Positions 1-12,300 of a DNA stretch of 64,000 nt are shown here, in pieces (the first letter of the stretch is position 1; the number at the start of each line of letters is the position of its first letter). The position numbers were made by a program, and so were the translations under genes. This DNA is from Callaeas wilsoni (Eukaryota > Chordata > Aves > Passeriformes > Callaeidae). The stretch spans positions 62,001 through 126,000 of the forward strand of contig VWPU01011587.1 in assembly GCA_013398955.1 (NCBI GenBank), read 5' to 3'. Under the pieces are notes generated by a model. The model made no database searches. It was not told the origin of the DNA and saw nothing but the letters and a program-made list of their open reading frames with translations.

Positions 1-3000
1 ACACTCTCACTTGAAATCCCTGATCAGTTTTTTCCCAAAAATCAATGTTATTTATAAATGTAAAAAATGTTATTTTTGTGGTCATGGGGAAAAAGGATGA
101 GACAGACAGAATTCTCCCTGAATTGCCTTATTTTAAGGAGTTTTTCCAATTCTGATTCTACCATCAAGTTTCTGTCTTCATTATAAGTTAAGCTTATGTG
201 ATGAAGGTTGGATGAATTAGGGTTCCAGGACACCCAGCATCACCACCACCAAATCCTTTCCCACTGATAGAAAATCAACCGACATCAACTGAAAATACAA
301 ACATTTCACAACGGAAATGTAGGCCATATATACTATACAGCATATTTAATAATGTGTTCCTCTGTCTCTGAATATATCTTTTGAAATAAAACAGTGTTGT
401 GCAAATAAGAGCAAGCACATATTCTACTTTCAGGTCCTAGGCAATTATTTGAGATTGAATATATATCATACAAGTGCACAGAAAGGAAAACCGAGAAGAA
501 ATTTTTCAAATACATTTAAAAATTTACTTTGCTGACATGCTGACACTGATATAATGAGACAGAAAATGTTAACATCTTGTCTTTTTAAATTAAGAACTTG
601 ATATTTATAGGCTTTAAACTTAAAAATATAGTCACATCTTCAAACTTTCAGTTAAAAAAAATGGTGATGCTGACAAGTTAGTTAACACTACAAAACTTTG
701 CCAGATCGACACAAGCTTCTTAAATCTACCTCACTCTCCAAACAAAAGGAAAGCAGTCAGAGAGATTTTGAGGAGAGAGAAAAGTTTAGGGGGGAAAAAT
801 TATTTTCCTATATCAGAATCTCCTCGGGTTGTTAGGGAGATTATTTTTAAGTATTTTAACACTGGGAATTGTTGAAAGGTAAATTTTCTGAACATTTTTT
901 CTGACAAAAATCAGACAGAGAATAATCTGGCAAGGTCTTAAACAAAATGAGATTATGCTACATAAGCATTGGGTAAACATCTCCTTTAAAATGTCTTTTG
1001 AAGAAAAAAAACTTCTTTATCTTTCCTTCCTGCAGCACCTCAGCTCTGACCATGGACAGAGCTGCTTTATAACAGAAAGGGAGGGGTTATGAATGACTAT
1101 GTGGTATACTTGGAATTTTCCAGAAGAAAAAAGTTTTTTCAGATTTATTAGAGACTCCACAGCTAGTACAACAATTTCTGTTATCATCCTACAGACTGAA
1201 CTGCCAGGCTAAAATCATACAGAATTAAAGTTATGATTCAAATCAGAGGTTAAATCTGCACCAGCTTTTTTATCATGTAGGAATGACATTTTTCCTCAGC
1301 TGGAAGGATGAGTTCTTTCTATTTTGTTTTGTTGTTGTGGTTTTTTGTTTTGTTTTAAAAAAGCATCTATGAGAGAAACAAGATGCATCCTCCAATGTCT
1401 CTTATCCCTGTAGAACTGACCTTGCTGATTCTACTCTACGAACAAGCACAATCAAGTAGCTCTTTTGCAGCATATCAGAAAACTCCTGGCTGATAGTGAA
1501 GATCTTTGTATCCTTCATGTTAGTAAAGCCACACCATGGTCAGCCCCTGAGGTCCCTAGAAAAATGATACTTTCTCCTTGTTCTTTCTGTGACTTTTGGC
1601 CTCTGCTTTGTTTTTTTGTTTCACTTTGCATTTTTGCCCATTATCACAAGAAACCCCACTGACTGAAAAATTGTGTCAACAGAGTGCAGACTATTGCAAC
1701 GTCTGTTAACAAGCCAGGTCGTACATATAATAAACGTGTTTATGCTCACAGGTGCTGTATATAGTAAAAAAAATTTAATGTTCAACTTCTCTACTCTATA
1801 ATCTAATGCAAGTGCTATTTTTACATAAAGAAATCAAAAGCAATTTTTTTTCTTTGTTGTTTGTAAAAACCAAAAGCATTTGCAGTGTAATTGAAGTTGG
1901 TGAAACAGAGCACAACTGGTTGCAATCATCTAATCTATAAATATATCTCCATAAATTTCTTTAAACTTTGTCTAAATATTTAGACCATCTATTTACCCCA
2001 TTGAATCTCGTTGCAGTCTCCAGGAGGGCTGTCATTTCCATTTAGATCTAGCCCTGAGGTCCTAATTTCTTCCTCCCTTCCTAATGTCCTCCCACACCTT
2101 TCACCATTGAGTCATACCAAGGAAAATGTATAACTTACATTTTTTTCCTCATCTGTGAGCACATTTTTCCTTACATATAGTCATCACAGATTATCAAGTA
2201 GTACTGAGTGATAACTTAGAGTTCCTCACCTTGAAAGACTTTCTTTTTCTGCTGAGAAGAAATCCTTCTTCTCCATCACAGCATCTAAGGATATGGAATG
2301 TGTCCTTTGAACAATTTCTGAGAAAATGCCTCAGGTACCAATAGCAAAGAGACAGGTTAGCAGCAAAAATCATGGCATCACTTCCAAACCTTTGGTATGA
2401 AATGATTCATGTCCATTTAAAGCTGACTTATTACCATCTGTCTCTCTGACAGTGCTTTTCTACTTCGTTATATGTGATATAAAGGCTTGAATCAATAAAA
2501 AGACTGAACTGCTGAGCTACTTTAAAACTGCTTTTTCTTTTCATGTGTCTTGACACAACACTGGCACACGGCAATGAGAAAAGCACAAAATCTATCCTGT
2601 GTGACACAAATTACACCTTTGCTGTCACAGGAGCTTCTGCACGGCGTACATTACACATCTGCTTATTTAGGCTGAGCTCTGAGTTTGTATGCAAGTTTGG
2701 AGTCACTCTGTGCTCTCACAGTCTCCGCTCTGGCTTGGGTTTTAGTCCACCCTTACAGATTGTATAGACCCAACTGGCTGGAGCTGGCCTTGCCTCAGCC
2801 CTCAGCAAGCCTCACAAGCTCTTCGATTCCACAGACCAAATTCCCACTGGCATCCCCCTGCCCACTTCCATGGATATCATGTCTGCAAAGCTGCTCTCCC
2901 ATTTCTAGCACTGCATCAGATATTTCGAAGATCTCCTGCCTACAACCCCTAGACGAGTGAAGGACCGCTCAACAACGGACAGGATTTTGCAAATGGAAAA

Positions 3001-3060
3001 AAAAAAAATCAAGTGTCAGCCAGCAGAGCTGAAATCTGGCTGAGAAACATATTTAACAAG
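1..3060. other. Unique AT-rich non-coding DNA
   Basis: No exon, RNA gene or recognisable transposon is visible here. The stretch is AT-rich with many A and T runs, and open frames are short (the longest about 91 codons, at 2685-2960) and unlike any protein I know. A T/G-rich simple repeat interrupts it at 1321-1356. The part from about 2690 to 2960 is richer in GC, which is enough to explain the longer open frames there. It is probably intergenic or intronic. An unrecognised UTR or lncRNA exon cannot be excluded by eye. Confidence 0.6.
1321..1356. repeat. T/G-rich simple repeat (GTTTT-type)
   Basis: The tract consists almost only of T runs broken by single or double G (gttttgttgttgtgg and similar). 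On the opposite strand it reads as a CAAAA-type A-rich repeat, the same class as the tracts at 15.19 and 48.01 kb. It may be the A-rich tail of a lost retroposon or a plain microsatellite; no retroposon body is visible beside it. Confidence 0.7.
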
Positions 3061-3074
3061 GTAGCTGAATAGTG

Positions 3075-3120
3075 AAAAAAAATTTTAAAAAATTTTTTAA
3101 AAAATTTAAAAATTTTAAAA
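3075..3120. repeat. A/T-only self-complementary tract
   Basis: About 46 bases are made only of A and T in alternating runs of three to eight (aaaatttt, aaaaaatttttt). Each A run can pair with the next T run, so either strand can fold into several short hairpins. It is best read as low-complexity sequence. There is no flanking evidence for a terminator, origin or scaffold attachment site beyond base composition. Confidence 0.75.
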
Positions 3121-3445
3121 GCCAACATAAAGTTCCTCAGGAACCTGTACCCATCCCAAAGAACTCTTGCAAAGCCGGTAACTAGCTGTCATGTTAATGT
3201 GCTTCTACTCACTCTCCAGGGTAGCAAAGGCTGGTGGTGTTCCCATATAACAAGGACCAGAGCCTAGGACAGCCACAAGAACCTGACCCAAACAAACCCT
3301 TCTGCTCATCTCGCTGGGCTCTTCAAGCCCTCTGCCCCTTGATGTTTGCTCACAGCCCAGCAGACTCAGAGGTGCAAGATGCATCACTCAGGTGATTTCT
3401 GTATTGAGTCTCAGCCAAGAGGAGCTCCAGTTGGTCCCAGACCAA

Positions 3446-3520
3446 CCTGGCTGGTGGCTGAGTGGTTAAAAGTGTTACATTAAAGTCATGGCCTCTCTTC
3501 TGGATCTCTTTTATGGCGTC
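3446..3520 (+). repeat. Possible ancient tRNA-derived SINE fragment (MIR-like head)
   Basis: The run tggctgagtggttaa at about 3451 fits the A-box region of a tRNA-derived promoter, such as the heads of MIR and of tRNA-Ser/Leu-like SINEs. About 30 bases later, agtcatggcctctcttctgg loosely follows the MIR order (agtcag, then tgcctgggttc). The B box is degraded and no tRNA cloverleaf can be drawn, so it is not a tRNA gene. MIR-class SINEs occur in birds only as old, diverged copies, which fits the poor match. Chance similarity is a real alternative. Confidence 0.3.
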
Positions 3521-4215
3521 GTATCACATGAAATGGGTCTTTAGCAGAAGTGGCCAGAGAAGAAGTCATACTCAAATATCTGCTCTAGTTTCCAGAGTGG
3601 AACCTGAATAAGCAGGAGTTTCCTGAATCTCGCATCACTCTCTAAAGACTAGAAATAAGTGCAGCAGGGACATACCAATAACAGGTCCTCTAACGCAGCA
3701 GAGTCTGATCAGCACCTCTCCCTGCCTCCATCTCTTGTTTGATGCTACTGTTTCCCACGTGAGTCTTCAGCAGCTTCACTAACAGCCAGGACAAGGACCC
3801 AATGGCCAGGCTGGGTGATTAGGGGCTCCATGACAGAAGATAGCTTCCTGTGAGCCTGGAGGATTCACACAGGGAGATGAGAGCACTGGTGTTCTCCTGC
3901 AAGGAGTTTCTTCACTAGTATCAACCCCTGAAAGAGGCTTCTTCCACTCAGTCTTCCCATTTTAGCAATTAGAAAATTGGGCAGTGTACCTTAGTGGAAA
4001 TACACCCTGGAACCCTCTGCATGCCCTGGAGCAGTAATCTGAGGAGTGCTGAGCACTACAAGACTGCCTGGCCTTTAAGATTGGCCCAGCTGGCAGTAGC
4101 ACAGTGCCATGCTGCACACCGGCTCACCTGGGGGTAGCTTTATCCTCAGGCAAGATGTAAAGACAAGTACATTCATATAAGGACACAGGAGAGCACAATA
4201 ATGATGCAAGGCTAC

Positions 4216-4234
4216 AAAAAAAAAAAAAAAAAAA
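4216..4234. repeat. A homopolymer, 19 bases
   Basis: This is an uninterrupted run of 19 adenines, the longest clean homopolymer I noticed in the window. It could be a retroposon tail, but the 200 bases upstream contain no recognisable retroposon or processed-gene sequence and I see no matching target-site duplication. It is likely to be length-polymorphic and prone to sequencing error. Confidence 0.85.
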
Positions 4235-4431
4235 GTTAAAAAGGAGACATTTTGCCAAAATTAAAGACATTTACAAAAAAGTAACAGTATTCCTCAGTTC
4301 TTTCATTACCTTAGCTGTGGTGGGAAGCTCACTAACTGGTTTTTATGGCTCACCTCAGGCAAACACCTCTCAGAAAGGCTTTTAGAGCAACAACATTTTT
4401 TTTCTCATGTTAAGATGAATAGCAGATACAG

Positions 4432-4485
4432 AGCAGGTGCTCTGGGCAAGTTGCCTCTTCCTTATGTACAGTGAAACAACCCCCC
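4432..4485 (+). repeat. Possible MIR/L2-like tail scrap
   Basis: The segment containing ctctgggcaagttgcctc, then ttccttatgtacagtgaaac, follows the order of the shared MIR/L2 3' region (cttgggcaagtcacttaacctc, then cctcatctgtaaaatg) with an internal gap. It is about 1 kb downstream of the possible SINE head at 3446, too far to be one intact element. The match is short and diverged, so confidence is low. Confidence 0.25.
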
Positions 4486-4489
4486 CCAG

Positions 4490-7400
4490 CTTTGCCTTCC
4501 TGCAGGTGTGACAATCCTCCCTTGTTACAGTGCTCTGCAGCATTATGTGGTTAGGTTAGGCATCTTGCTCTTAAATGATTTTAATATACATTTTCTTGCA
4601 TATTTGAATGAACCAATTTCTGAGTTATGTCCTTTTAAACCAAGTTCACTACAAATTTCATTAATTAAATGCATCTTTTCATAATATAACCAAAATTAAC
4701 CTACTCTTAACATGTGGTTTAAGCACAGTAGTTATGAGTGATAAAAGAGAGATACAGAGTGTTAGAATTAGTTGTCATGTCTGCTGTTATCTCTGGAGAA
4801 AACTTCACAGGCTAATTGTCTGTGTCTGAGGAAACCGTATGGACACCCAGGATGCTTTACAAGTTGGGTTGCACGTAGTGGGCGGGAGCAGAAAGGTAGT
4901 GCAGGGTGGTCAGCAGAACAGGTCCTGGTACTCTCCTACAGACACCACCTCATCACTGATGATGGTGCATCAGCCCCAGGTGCAGCAATTGTTGGTCTGT
5001 GCTGTGCTGCCAGCAGCCATTCCATCACAGGAAGAGCAGGGAGAGCCATGGAGAATGGGACTGCTGTTTTCTCCTGCTGCAAACCAGCAGCCAGGCCCCA
5101 GGCACCAAAGCCCTGCTTCTGCCATTGATGTGATACAGCCAGAGCAGCCCACAGCTGTAAAGGAGCTGTTTGACATGGCACAGCTGCACAAAGGGCTCAT
5201 TCTCCCTAGCCACCCCATTACCAGCTTGGGAATCAAAGGATTTTGCTCTCCCCAGCAGCTGAGCAGGCAAGGTTTACACACAGCTTTCCCTTAGCACTGT
5301 GTTTAAATCTCTGCTGCAGCAAAGTCCCCAGATAGGTCCTCAGTAGTTACTGTGCCTTATTCCTAGGGCTGTTCATTCCTGCCATCATTCACTTTGATGG
5401 TCCCAGCACACAGAAACAGAAATTACTAGAAACGTTTGCATCAAATCCAGCGCCATCAGGAGCTTTCCATGGGTTTTAGAAAAACCCAGATTGGTATAGA
5501 AAGTTCCCCATTGCAACAGACAAACAGGAGGGCCTGAGTGAGGGCAGTGCCTCTCCTGGCCATGAATCAGTTTTGTGATGCCCTCAGACAGGTGAGCTAA
5601 AAGTCCACAGAGGCTGATGATCCACTTGTTTTGTTTTTCTGGTCACTGCAAGCAGCAGCGATAGTGTCACCTTTTCCTGCCACACAGGACTGCAGACCTA
5701 CTTTCAAGTTTTACAAGGGTGATTCAGGGACCAAAAGGGCAGGGGAGAGCAGAGGTAACAGTAGAAATGAAGCCTACTTCTATTTCTACTTCAAAACTAT
5801 TAGACCAAAGAGCAAAGCAGGGACTGAATGACTGGTACTTACATGGGAATGTGGGGAGATCATGAAATCCATCATAAAAGGCTTTTCCAGTGGTATTTGG
5901 CAGTGATTTGTCAATAAGCAAGACCTTGCACATAGTGAAGGTGGCTGAGATCTGCAGTGAAGGAGGTAGGAAGGAAAAAGGCTCAGAGTACAATTACACC
6001 TGTAAAGAGATCACCAAGAAATGGCAGAGAGGAGGATCGAGCTCGTCAGCAGAAACTGGAGCAATTACGTGCTCCCTAGCATGGAGCATAAACTAGGAAC
6101 CAGGCTGCAACAAGTCAGGTGTCAAGGACGGCGTGATACTTTTAGCACTTGACTTTTTTACTCTTAAAGCCACAAAAAAGGTAAAGTTTATTACACAGCA
6201 GCTGTGAATGCTTTAAAAGTATCTGTGAAACCAAGGAGGAAAAAAACATTAAAAACTCCTCTGTAGATTTGCTTCCACCAGCTCCCATATGGTGGGAGGA
6301 CTTCCAGCTCTCTCCCATGATTATTCCATAATATGAAATATGAATATTGTGTGGAGGAGGTTAGGGAAAGGATTTTCTTCTGTTTCATATGTTTAAATCT
6401 CTTTTCTTTCCTGACAGTTGTTCTTTCATCTTAGAAAAAAAAGGTTTACTGAATTATGCCAGGTGGCTAATTAAAAGTTATTCTAGAGAAAATACAGACC
6501 CTTGCTAGCATATAGAACTGTTAAGACAATAACTTTTATAAAGAAAAACTTTGAAAACTTTTTTTAACAAGGACGCCATAAACAGGGTTTTTGTGCAAAA
6601 TTAATAAACTTAGGTAGAGATTACGAATTCCACAGGGACTCTCAGCTACCACTGGAAGGAGGAAAATTTGGCCTAGGATACAGTTACCCCCTCCCTTCCT
6701 TTGTTCCGTTTGTGAGTTTTCATGCATTAAGGCTATTCTGAGTTCCATAACTAAAGAGAAGAAACAAATCAAAACCAATATCCCTAATAAAAATCTTCCC
6801 TCTACATTGACAACAGGAGTTATGTAAGACACTTAAATAATGTAACTCTTACTTGGGAAAATTGCAAATGCCAAGCTGTAACCATAAGAAGAAGAAATAA
6901 GCAATGTGAATTTAAAGATTTTTTTTCTGGACATGTCAGCAAATCAGAAAGTGAAAACCAGTCAGCTCATACTCATAAAGCTTAGAAATTGTCCCAGCAC
7001 AGTTCTCAATCTGCAAGCAAGTGGTGGCCATGGCTACTCTTTAGCCACCAGCCATGAACTCCAGAAAAAAATTTTACAGACTAATATCTCCTACTGTTTG
7101 AATTTAGAGACCAAGTCCAGAAAACATCTTCTAACCACTGTTCAGAAATCACAGTGCAGACTCCTTTCCATTTTTCCAAGACAGGTTCCTCTGGCATACT
7201 GTGGACTTGTAGCAGAGTCCAGATCCTGCCTCTCACCTGTAAAAATACCTTTTTACAGGTATTTCCCTGATACAGTGAGAATTCCTGTGCCCTACATGCC
7301 AAAGTGAATTTCTTAGCCAGACACTGAAGAGGGAAATCAGGCAGAAATTTCAGGTATGCAGGACAACCGATGCAATTTCCTTTTTCTGATCACCCTTATA

Positions 7401-9035
7401 TAAAAAGAAGCTTGTGTGTAGTATTACAAGCTGGGTTAAATTATTTCACCTCTGAAGTTATGTGTGCTGTTGCTCTGGGGTTTCAGTCCCATTTTCTGGA
7501 CTGATTTAGTTATGCACAAGAGAAAACAATAGTTCTCAAGTGAAGGGACATTGTCATTGATGGAAACAATGTATAATAACAGTCGGAAACAGCAAGAGCA
7601 ATAGAAAGAGCAAAGCACTGCATCTTGGCTCAGGCATTGGATCAAGTGAGGTAAATCCACTGTACAGTTTGTGGTGCTCTTTTTAGTTGAATCCATCTCC
7701 AAACAACAGCTGGCGCACAGCAAGTTTTTGGTATTGAATCACTTTTTGATCTCATGGTCATTAATAATTTTCCTAAAAAGGAAACAGGTCCCTTAATGCC
7801 CCTGGTTGCTCCTTGCAGGCGCTGCAGCCAGCACGGCACTGATGCCTTCCACCCACCTCTGCCTTCCAGCGCCGTCCGTGCTGGGAGCTGAGGGTCCTCA
7901 CACCTGCTCCTGTGGCTTCGTCTCTGCCAACACTTTAAAAAATGGTGAAAGCAACACGATTTAAAATGCCAGTCCAAATCCATTGGCGTCTGCTGGCCTT
8001 TCCTGTGGGAAGCAGAAAAAGCTCGGAGGTACTACTCATGACCACCTTTCTGCAGTGCCCTGTATGTCCTCTCTGTGGGATTGTGAATCTGGGGAGGGTT
8101 TCACTGGCTTCAGGATTTTCGGGGGAGGCTGTGGAATTCAGAGTCTAACACAAATCCATATAGGTCAAATAATTTAATAAAACTTGGTTAAAAGTAGTGC
8201 ATGAAAAATAAAACACACAGCATAACCAAAACATCCCCTCATCATGCAACCCTGGAGGGTGGGTACCCTTCTCTGACATCCACCAGCAGTCTGGCATTGC
8301 CACCAGAGACCAGCAGCAGGCGTGAGCAGACAGCGGTTACTGCCTGGTGCTGAGAGTTGTTCATTCTGTGGAACAGAAAGAAGGTGTCATTATTCCTGCT
8401 AACACAGAGTGAAGTGTTTCAGTAATAACTCTGAAACAGAGATGCTGTTAAGGAATGACTATCTTGCCTCAACATGCCCCTCTAATGACATTTCACGTGC
8501 TTTAGGGTACCTGAGCACTCCTTACAGAGCCGTCAGGTCTGACACTGGACCTCTGGGGAAGGCAATTGCCCTTCTGGATCAGCCACTGGAAGTCAGGCAG
8601 AAAAGCAAGGGCATCTCAAGTAATGCTAGACACGCATGTTCAGGAACCTCAGTCATTCCCAGAGGATCCAAAGGCATGCCCTTCATTTGCTGTATTGTTT
8701 GAGCAATGTTCTCTGTAGCAAAAATAGACACAAAGGACATGTAAAACAAAAGCTAAAAGCTGTTTAACTGCGAAGAACAATTTTCACCTGAGCACTATGT
8801 GGTTTCTGGAGTAGGAAAAAAGTCACCTACTTTTCTCTCATTGTTAATACTCCTTTTTTTTAGTGTTAGTCTTTCTAGCTCTACAGTATCTTTCTCTGGC
8901 TCTTGAGGCACTGTCAGGGTAGTTAATCCTGTCCTCTTGCAGAACAGGTAGCTATAATCTTACCTGGCATGTGGGTTGCCAGCACCATTAAATGTAGTGC
9001 CATTACGTTACTTGGTAAAACGACTGACTCCCACC
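4490..9035. other. Unique non-coding DNA
   Basis: No gene is supported. Open frames of up to about 150 codons occur at 4839-5294 in a GC-richer patch with overlapping frames on both strands, the usual sign of composition rather than coding. The frame of 133 codons at 6906-7307 is likewise unrecognised. A perfect 26-base inverted repeat sits at 7235-7260. The 8.2-8.9 kb part holds nothing I can name. Confidence 0.55.
7235..7260. repeat. Perfect 11-bp stem inverted repeat
   Basis: The arms acctgtaaaaa (7235-7245) and tttttacaggt (7250-7260) are perfect reverse complements separated by the four bases tacc. Transcribed from either strand, this would form a short hairpin. It is too short for a microRNA precursor, and the A5/T5 half of each arm is low-complexity. 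No element boundary or gene lies beside it. Confidence 0.8.
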
Positions 9036-9039
9036 TGGC

Positions 9040-9337
9040 TACAACCTCCTTTCAGGGAGCTGTGGAGAGCAATAAGGTCTCTCCTGGGTCTCCTTTTCTC
9101 CAGGCTAGACAACCCCAGCTCCCATCAGCCATTCCCCACGAGATTTGTGCTCCAGACTCTTCACCAGCTTTGTTGCCCTTCTCTGGACTTGCTCAAGAGA
9201 AACACCTCAAAGTCCTTATAGTGAGGGGCCCAAAACTGAACACAGGATTCTTGTTGTGGCCTCACCAGTGCTGAGTGCAAGGGAATGATCACTGCCCGAG
9301 TGCTGCTAGACACCCTTTTTCTGATACAAGTCCATGT
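9040..9337 (-). mobile_element. CR1 LINE fragment, reverse-transcriptase C-terminal part
   Basis: Chicken repeat 1 is the main non-LTR retrotransposon of birds. This copy lies on the minus strand. The plus strand shows the familiar antisense order: aataaggtctctcctgg, then tctccaggctagacaacccc, then tttgttgcccttctctgga, then gtgaggggcccaaaactgaa, then cctcaccagtgctgag. Read on the minus strand, an open frame at 9161-9388 contains ALVRP followed by [11 protein letters not shown], the conserved end of CR1 ORF2. The copy is truncated at both ends: it lacks the 3' UTR with octamer repeats and everything upstream of the last part of ORF2. Frame breaks show it is dead. Confidence 0.9.
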
Positions 9338-12300
9338 TAAAGGAACTCTGATGCGTCCCTTGTTACCCTGCCCATCCTGCCCTTCCATGAAACTGCTCTT
9401 AGTTCAAAGAGACTCAGAAACCCAAGCCCAACACTGTACTTTCATTTAATTTCTTTCTTCATTAGAGGCCCTTCTCCTCCTCCACTCTTGGATGACTTTC
9501 TGGACCCTGCCAGTTTTCTTATGGAATATGGTTTCCACATATTTTTCAACAGTACCTAAGAATCTGTTTTGAACACAATATTCTTTTTATGAGGAAGAAA
9601 TGCTCCATCTAGATTTCCCATCTCAAAACTTGTTCAGTCCTTCAGTGAGATATGTGGATATATCTGCATGATCTGCAGGCCCAGGTGCAAAATTCTGGAA
9701 AGCTCCAGTCACCCAAGATTAAATTTTACTCCTGGAGATTTCATGTGGTGCACTCACTGTTTTCACACTTCACTCAGCTCTTGTATTTCTGCAGTAAATA
9801 TCCTCATTCCTCAGTTATTTTCTACCAAATACAGTATCTGTGAAACTGGGGTTTCACAGGTTTGGCAGCTTTTGTGGTTTTAACTTCTGCTTTTGAAAGA
9901 TAGTGGTAGGTTCCAGCAGATTCATGTTTCCTTCTACTTATTAAAATGTAGATAATTAATTGAATGGGGTAAAAACTTTCAGCTATTTGTGGATGGAAAA
10001 AGAAATGTCTGATCACCAAAACATGTGTTCAACAGATGATGGTAAAAATGCACTACTCTTTTTCTATTTGAAAAATAGTTTGAAAATCCTCAATTTTTAA
10101 GAAATCAAACGAGGAACAAATTTTCTATTGTTGTAAAAATTGTACTATTAAAAATATTTGTTCCAAAGTAGATCCTAATTAAGTTGAAAATTTTCCAGTT
10201 TTTTCAGCACTCACAACCTTTTGGAACTTTTTCTCAAAGAGAAAAAATTCAAGTGGTTATGAGTGATCGCTTGAGTGATCACCTGCAAAGTGGTCTAAAT
10301 GGTGATCCAGTGTTAGCTGTAGAGGCTCTTTGCAGAGAACACTTAGATCTGCTGGCTCTTTCTTTAATGTTACAGTAGTAGAACAAAGATGTTTTATAAT
10401 GGCACACAACTACATCCTCCAAACAGGGGTTTTCATCTGGTTTTCGAACACTGCGCATACACACACAAGTCTGTGGTCATACATATGTTTGTATGAAATG
10501 CTTATGCACAAAACTAGTTCACAGTTCTTCTCTTTCTTGTGTTGTTAGCCTTCACAGCCAGCATTGCCCGGAAGCTGTTCCAAGTAAAACCCACCCGCAA
10601 CTTGGAGAGCAGTGCCAGTTGTTGCGCTGAAAGCCTCATCTCTGCCATTCTCTGTGTCCTACTTACTGGCATAGAAGATGCTCAAATAGTGATGGTCAGA
10701 GAGTCAGAAAAGCAGCGAGCACTCCCCAGAGCTCTCACCAGCCTTACATAAAACCCTTCCATTCTTTATTGCCATTAAAGCTAATCTGCAGTATGCAGAC
10801 ACCCTCTTTGGAGCTCTTTGGAGAGGATGTATTTCTCATTATTTATTTACAGAAAAGCAGAGAGGCCCCATTCTCAGTGGGACCATGTGCTGATCTACTA
10901 CCATCCTGCTGATCAGATATATTCACATAAAATTCTCCCCAACACAGAGTCCACTATGCTCTCTGATTTGCTCATAAAGCCTAAAGTTATTTCTAATTTC
11001 AAAGCAAGCACCTCTCCCGCAGTACTTGCCCAACTTACACAAGGCATCTCAGTAAAGGTGATCTTCTACCTGGCTGAGATAATTAAGTTGTTACAGACTG
11101 GGTAATCCGGGAAGGCTGTGCAGCAAGTCTGCCACTGACAGGGGCAATTTTCTCACTAAAATTAGGCAGACCTTCTGAAAAGGGAAGAGGTGTATGTGCT
11201 TGCAGAAAAAAAAGATCTTGACACAGTATGACAGCTTTATGCTGAACCACAGACAAGGGGATGTAAAGCACAGCTCCTGGGCTCAGTGGCATGTGCCTTA
11301 ACACAACTGTAGGAAGGCAGCTGTGTGCAAGCATAAAAAATCCTTGTAAATGTATGCAAGCACAGAAAAGAGGCTGGACAAAAAACAAAGCTTATCTCTA
11401 GCATGCAAAACTTTTCTCCTGAAGAAGCCACTTACTCACCACAAGCTCTCCTCCCACCATTTCAAGAAAATGTGGAAAGGTTCCTTGCCTCTCCCCTCCC
11501 CTCATCACCTCATGGTTTCTATTTTATTAAAGCAGATCTGTTTTCAGGCTGAGTATCATCAGAAATCCCTCCCTAACAGAAACACAGGAGACAAGCAGTT
11601 GTCATGGGGAAATGCTGGCTCCCTGCTGATAACTTGTGGTGGCTCAGGCAATCCTCTCCTTATTTTTCCACTCAGATGGAATGATAAAACACCTTAGTGC
11701 CAAAGGGACATGAACATGTGCAGTGATTACAGTACTTGCTTCATTTCCCTGAAGTCGTGCTATCAGGAGTACTTTTGGACGTGATTTGCCCCACCCTTGT
11801 GCGTACTTCAGTTGCCAGCAGTGGGAAGCCCAGACTGTGCTGGAGGCAGGAGGAGCAGAGGAGAGGGAATGCAGGCTGCCCCTCGCGAAAGCACACAGGG
11901 GGTCATATCTGAGTAAGAGGAATAGCCAGGCAGAAATCACAGGGTTTCTGGCAGTGGCCTCTTCATTCTAACACTGCCCTTTGAAAGATTGTGAATATAA
12001 GGGAAAGAAAGCACCTTGTTCCACCTTTGTCTAATGCAAAACTGCAGATTGAATTCATTGTGTGTGTCTGATGAGAAAATGATGAAAGAAACCTCGAGTC
12101 CTTTCTATTGGAAGCTTCTGCAATGCAGTGCACAAGTTATCCACACCTCTTACTGAACCGGTCCCTCAGAGGAAAGGCTGAATACTCATGAATGGTAAAA
12201 GAGAAAAGGAACTGCTTTTAATTACAATATTCAAATATTCCTTTCAGTATCAACTATTCCTCTTAAGATTCTGAAAAGAACAACTGTTTGTTACTGCAGA

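Larger units (their letters stand above)
3121..4430. other. Unique non-coding DNA with one A homopolymer
   Basis: This block is mixed in composition and holds no gene I can support. It contains a possible tRNA-derived SINE head near 3446 and a poly-A run at 4216-4234. A fragment at about 3957-3990 vaguely resembles the MIR/L2 tail but is too diverged to call. Open frames are short and unrecognised. Confidence 0.5.

Noticed and set aside
3446..3520. A tRNA gene suggested by the A-box-like sequence
   Set aside because: No acceptor stem, anticodon arm or intact B box can be drawn. A SINE remnant is the most that can be claimed.
4839..5294. 151-codon plus-strand frame as a coding sequence
   Set aside because: At least four other frames on both strands cover the same bases, and the product has no recognisable motif.
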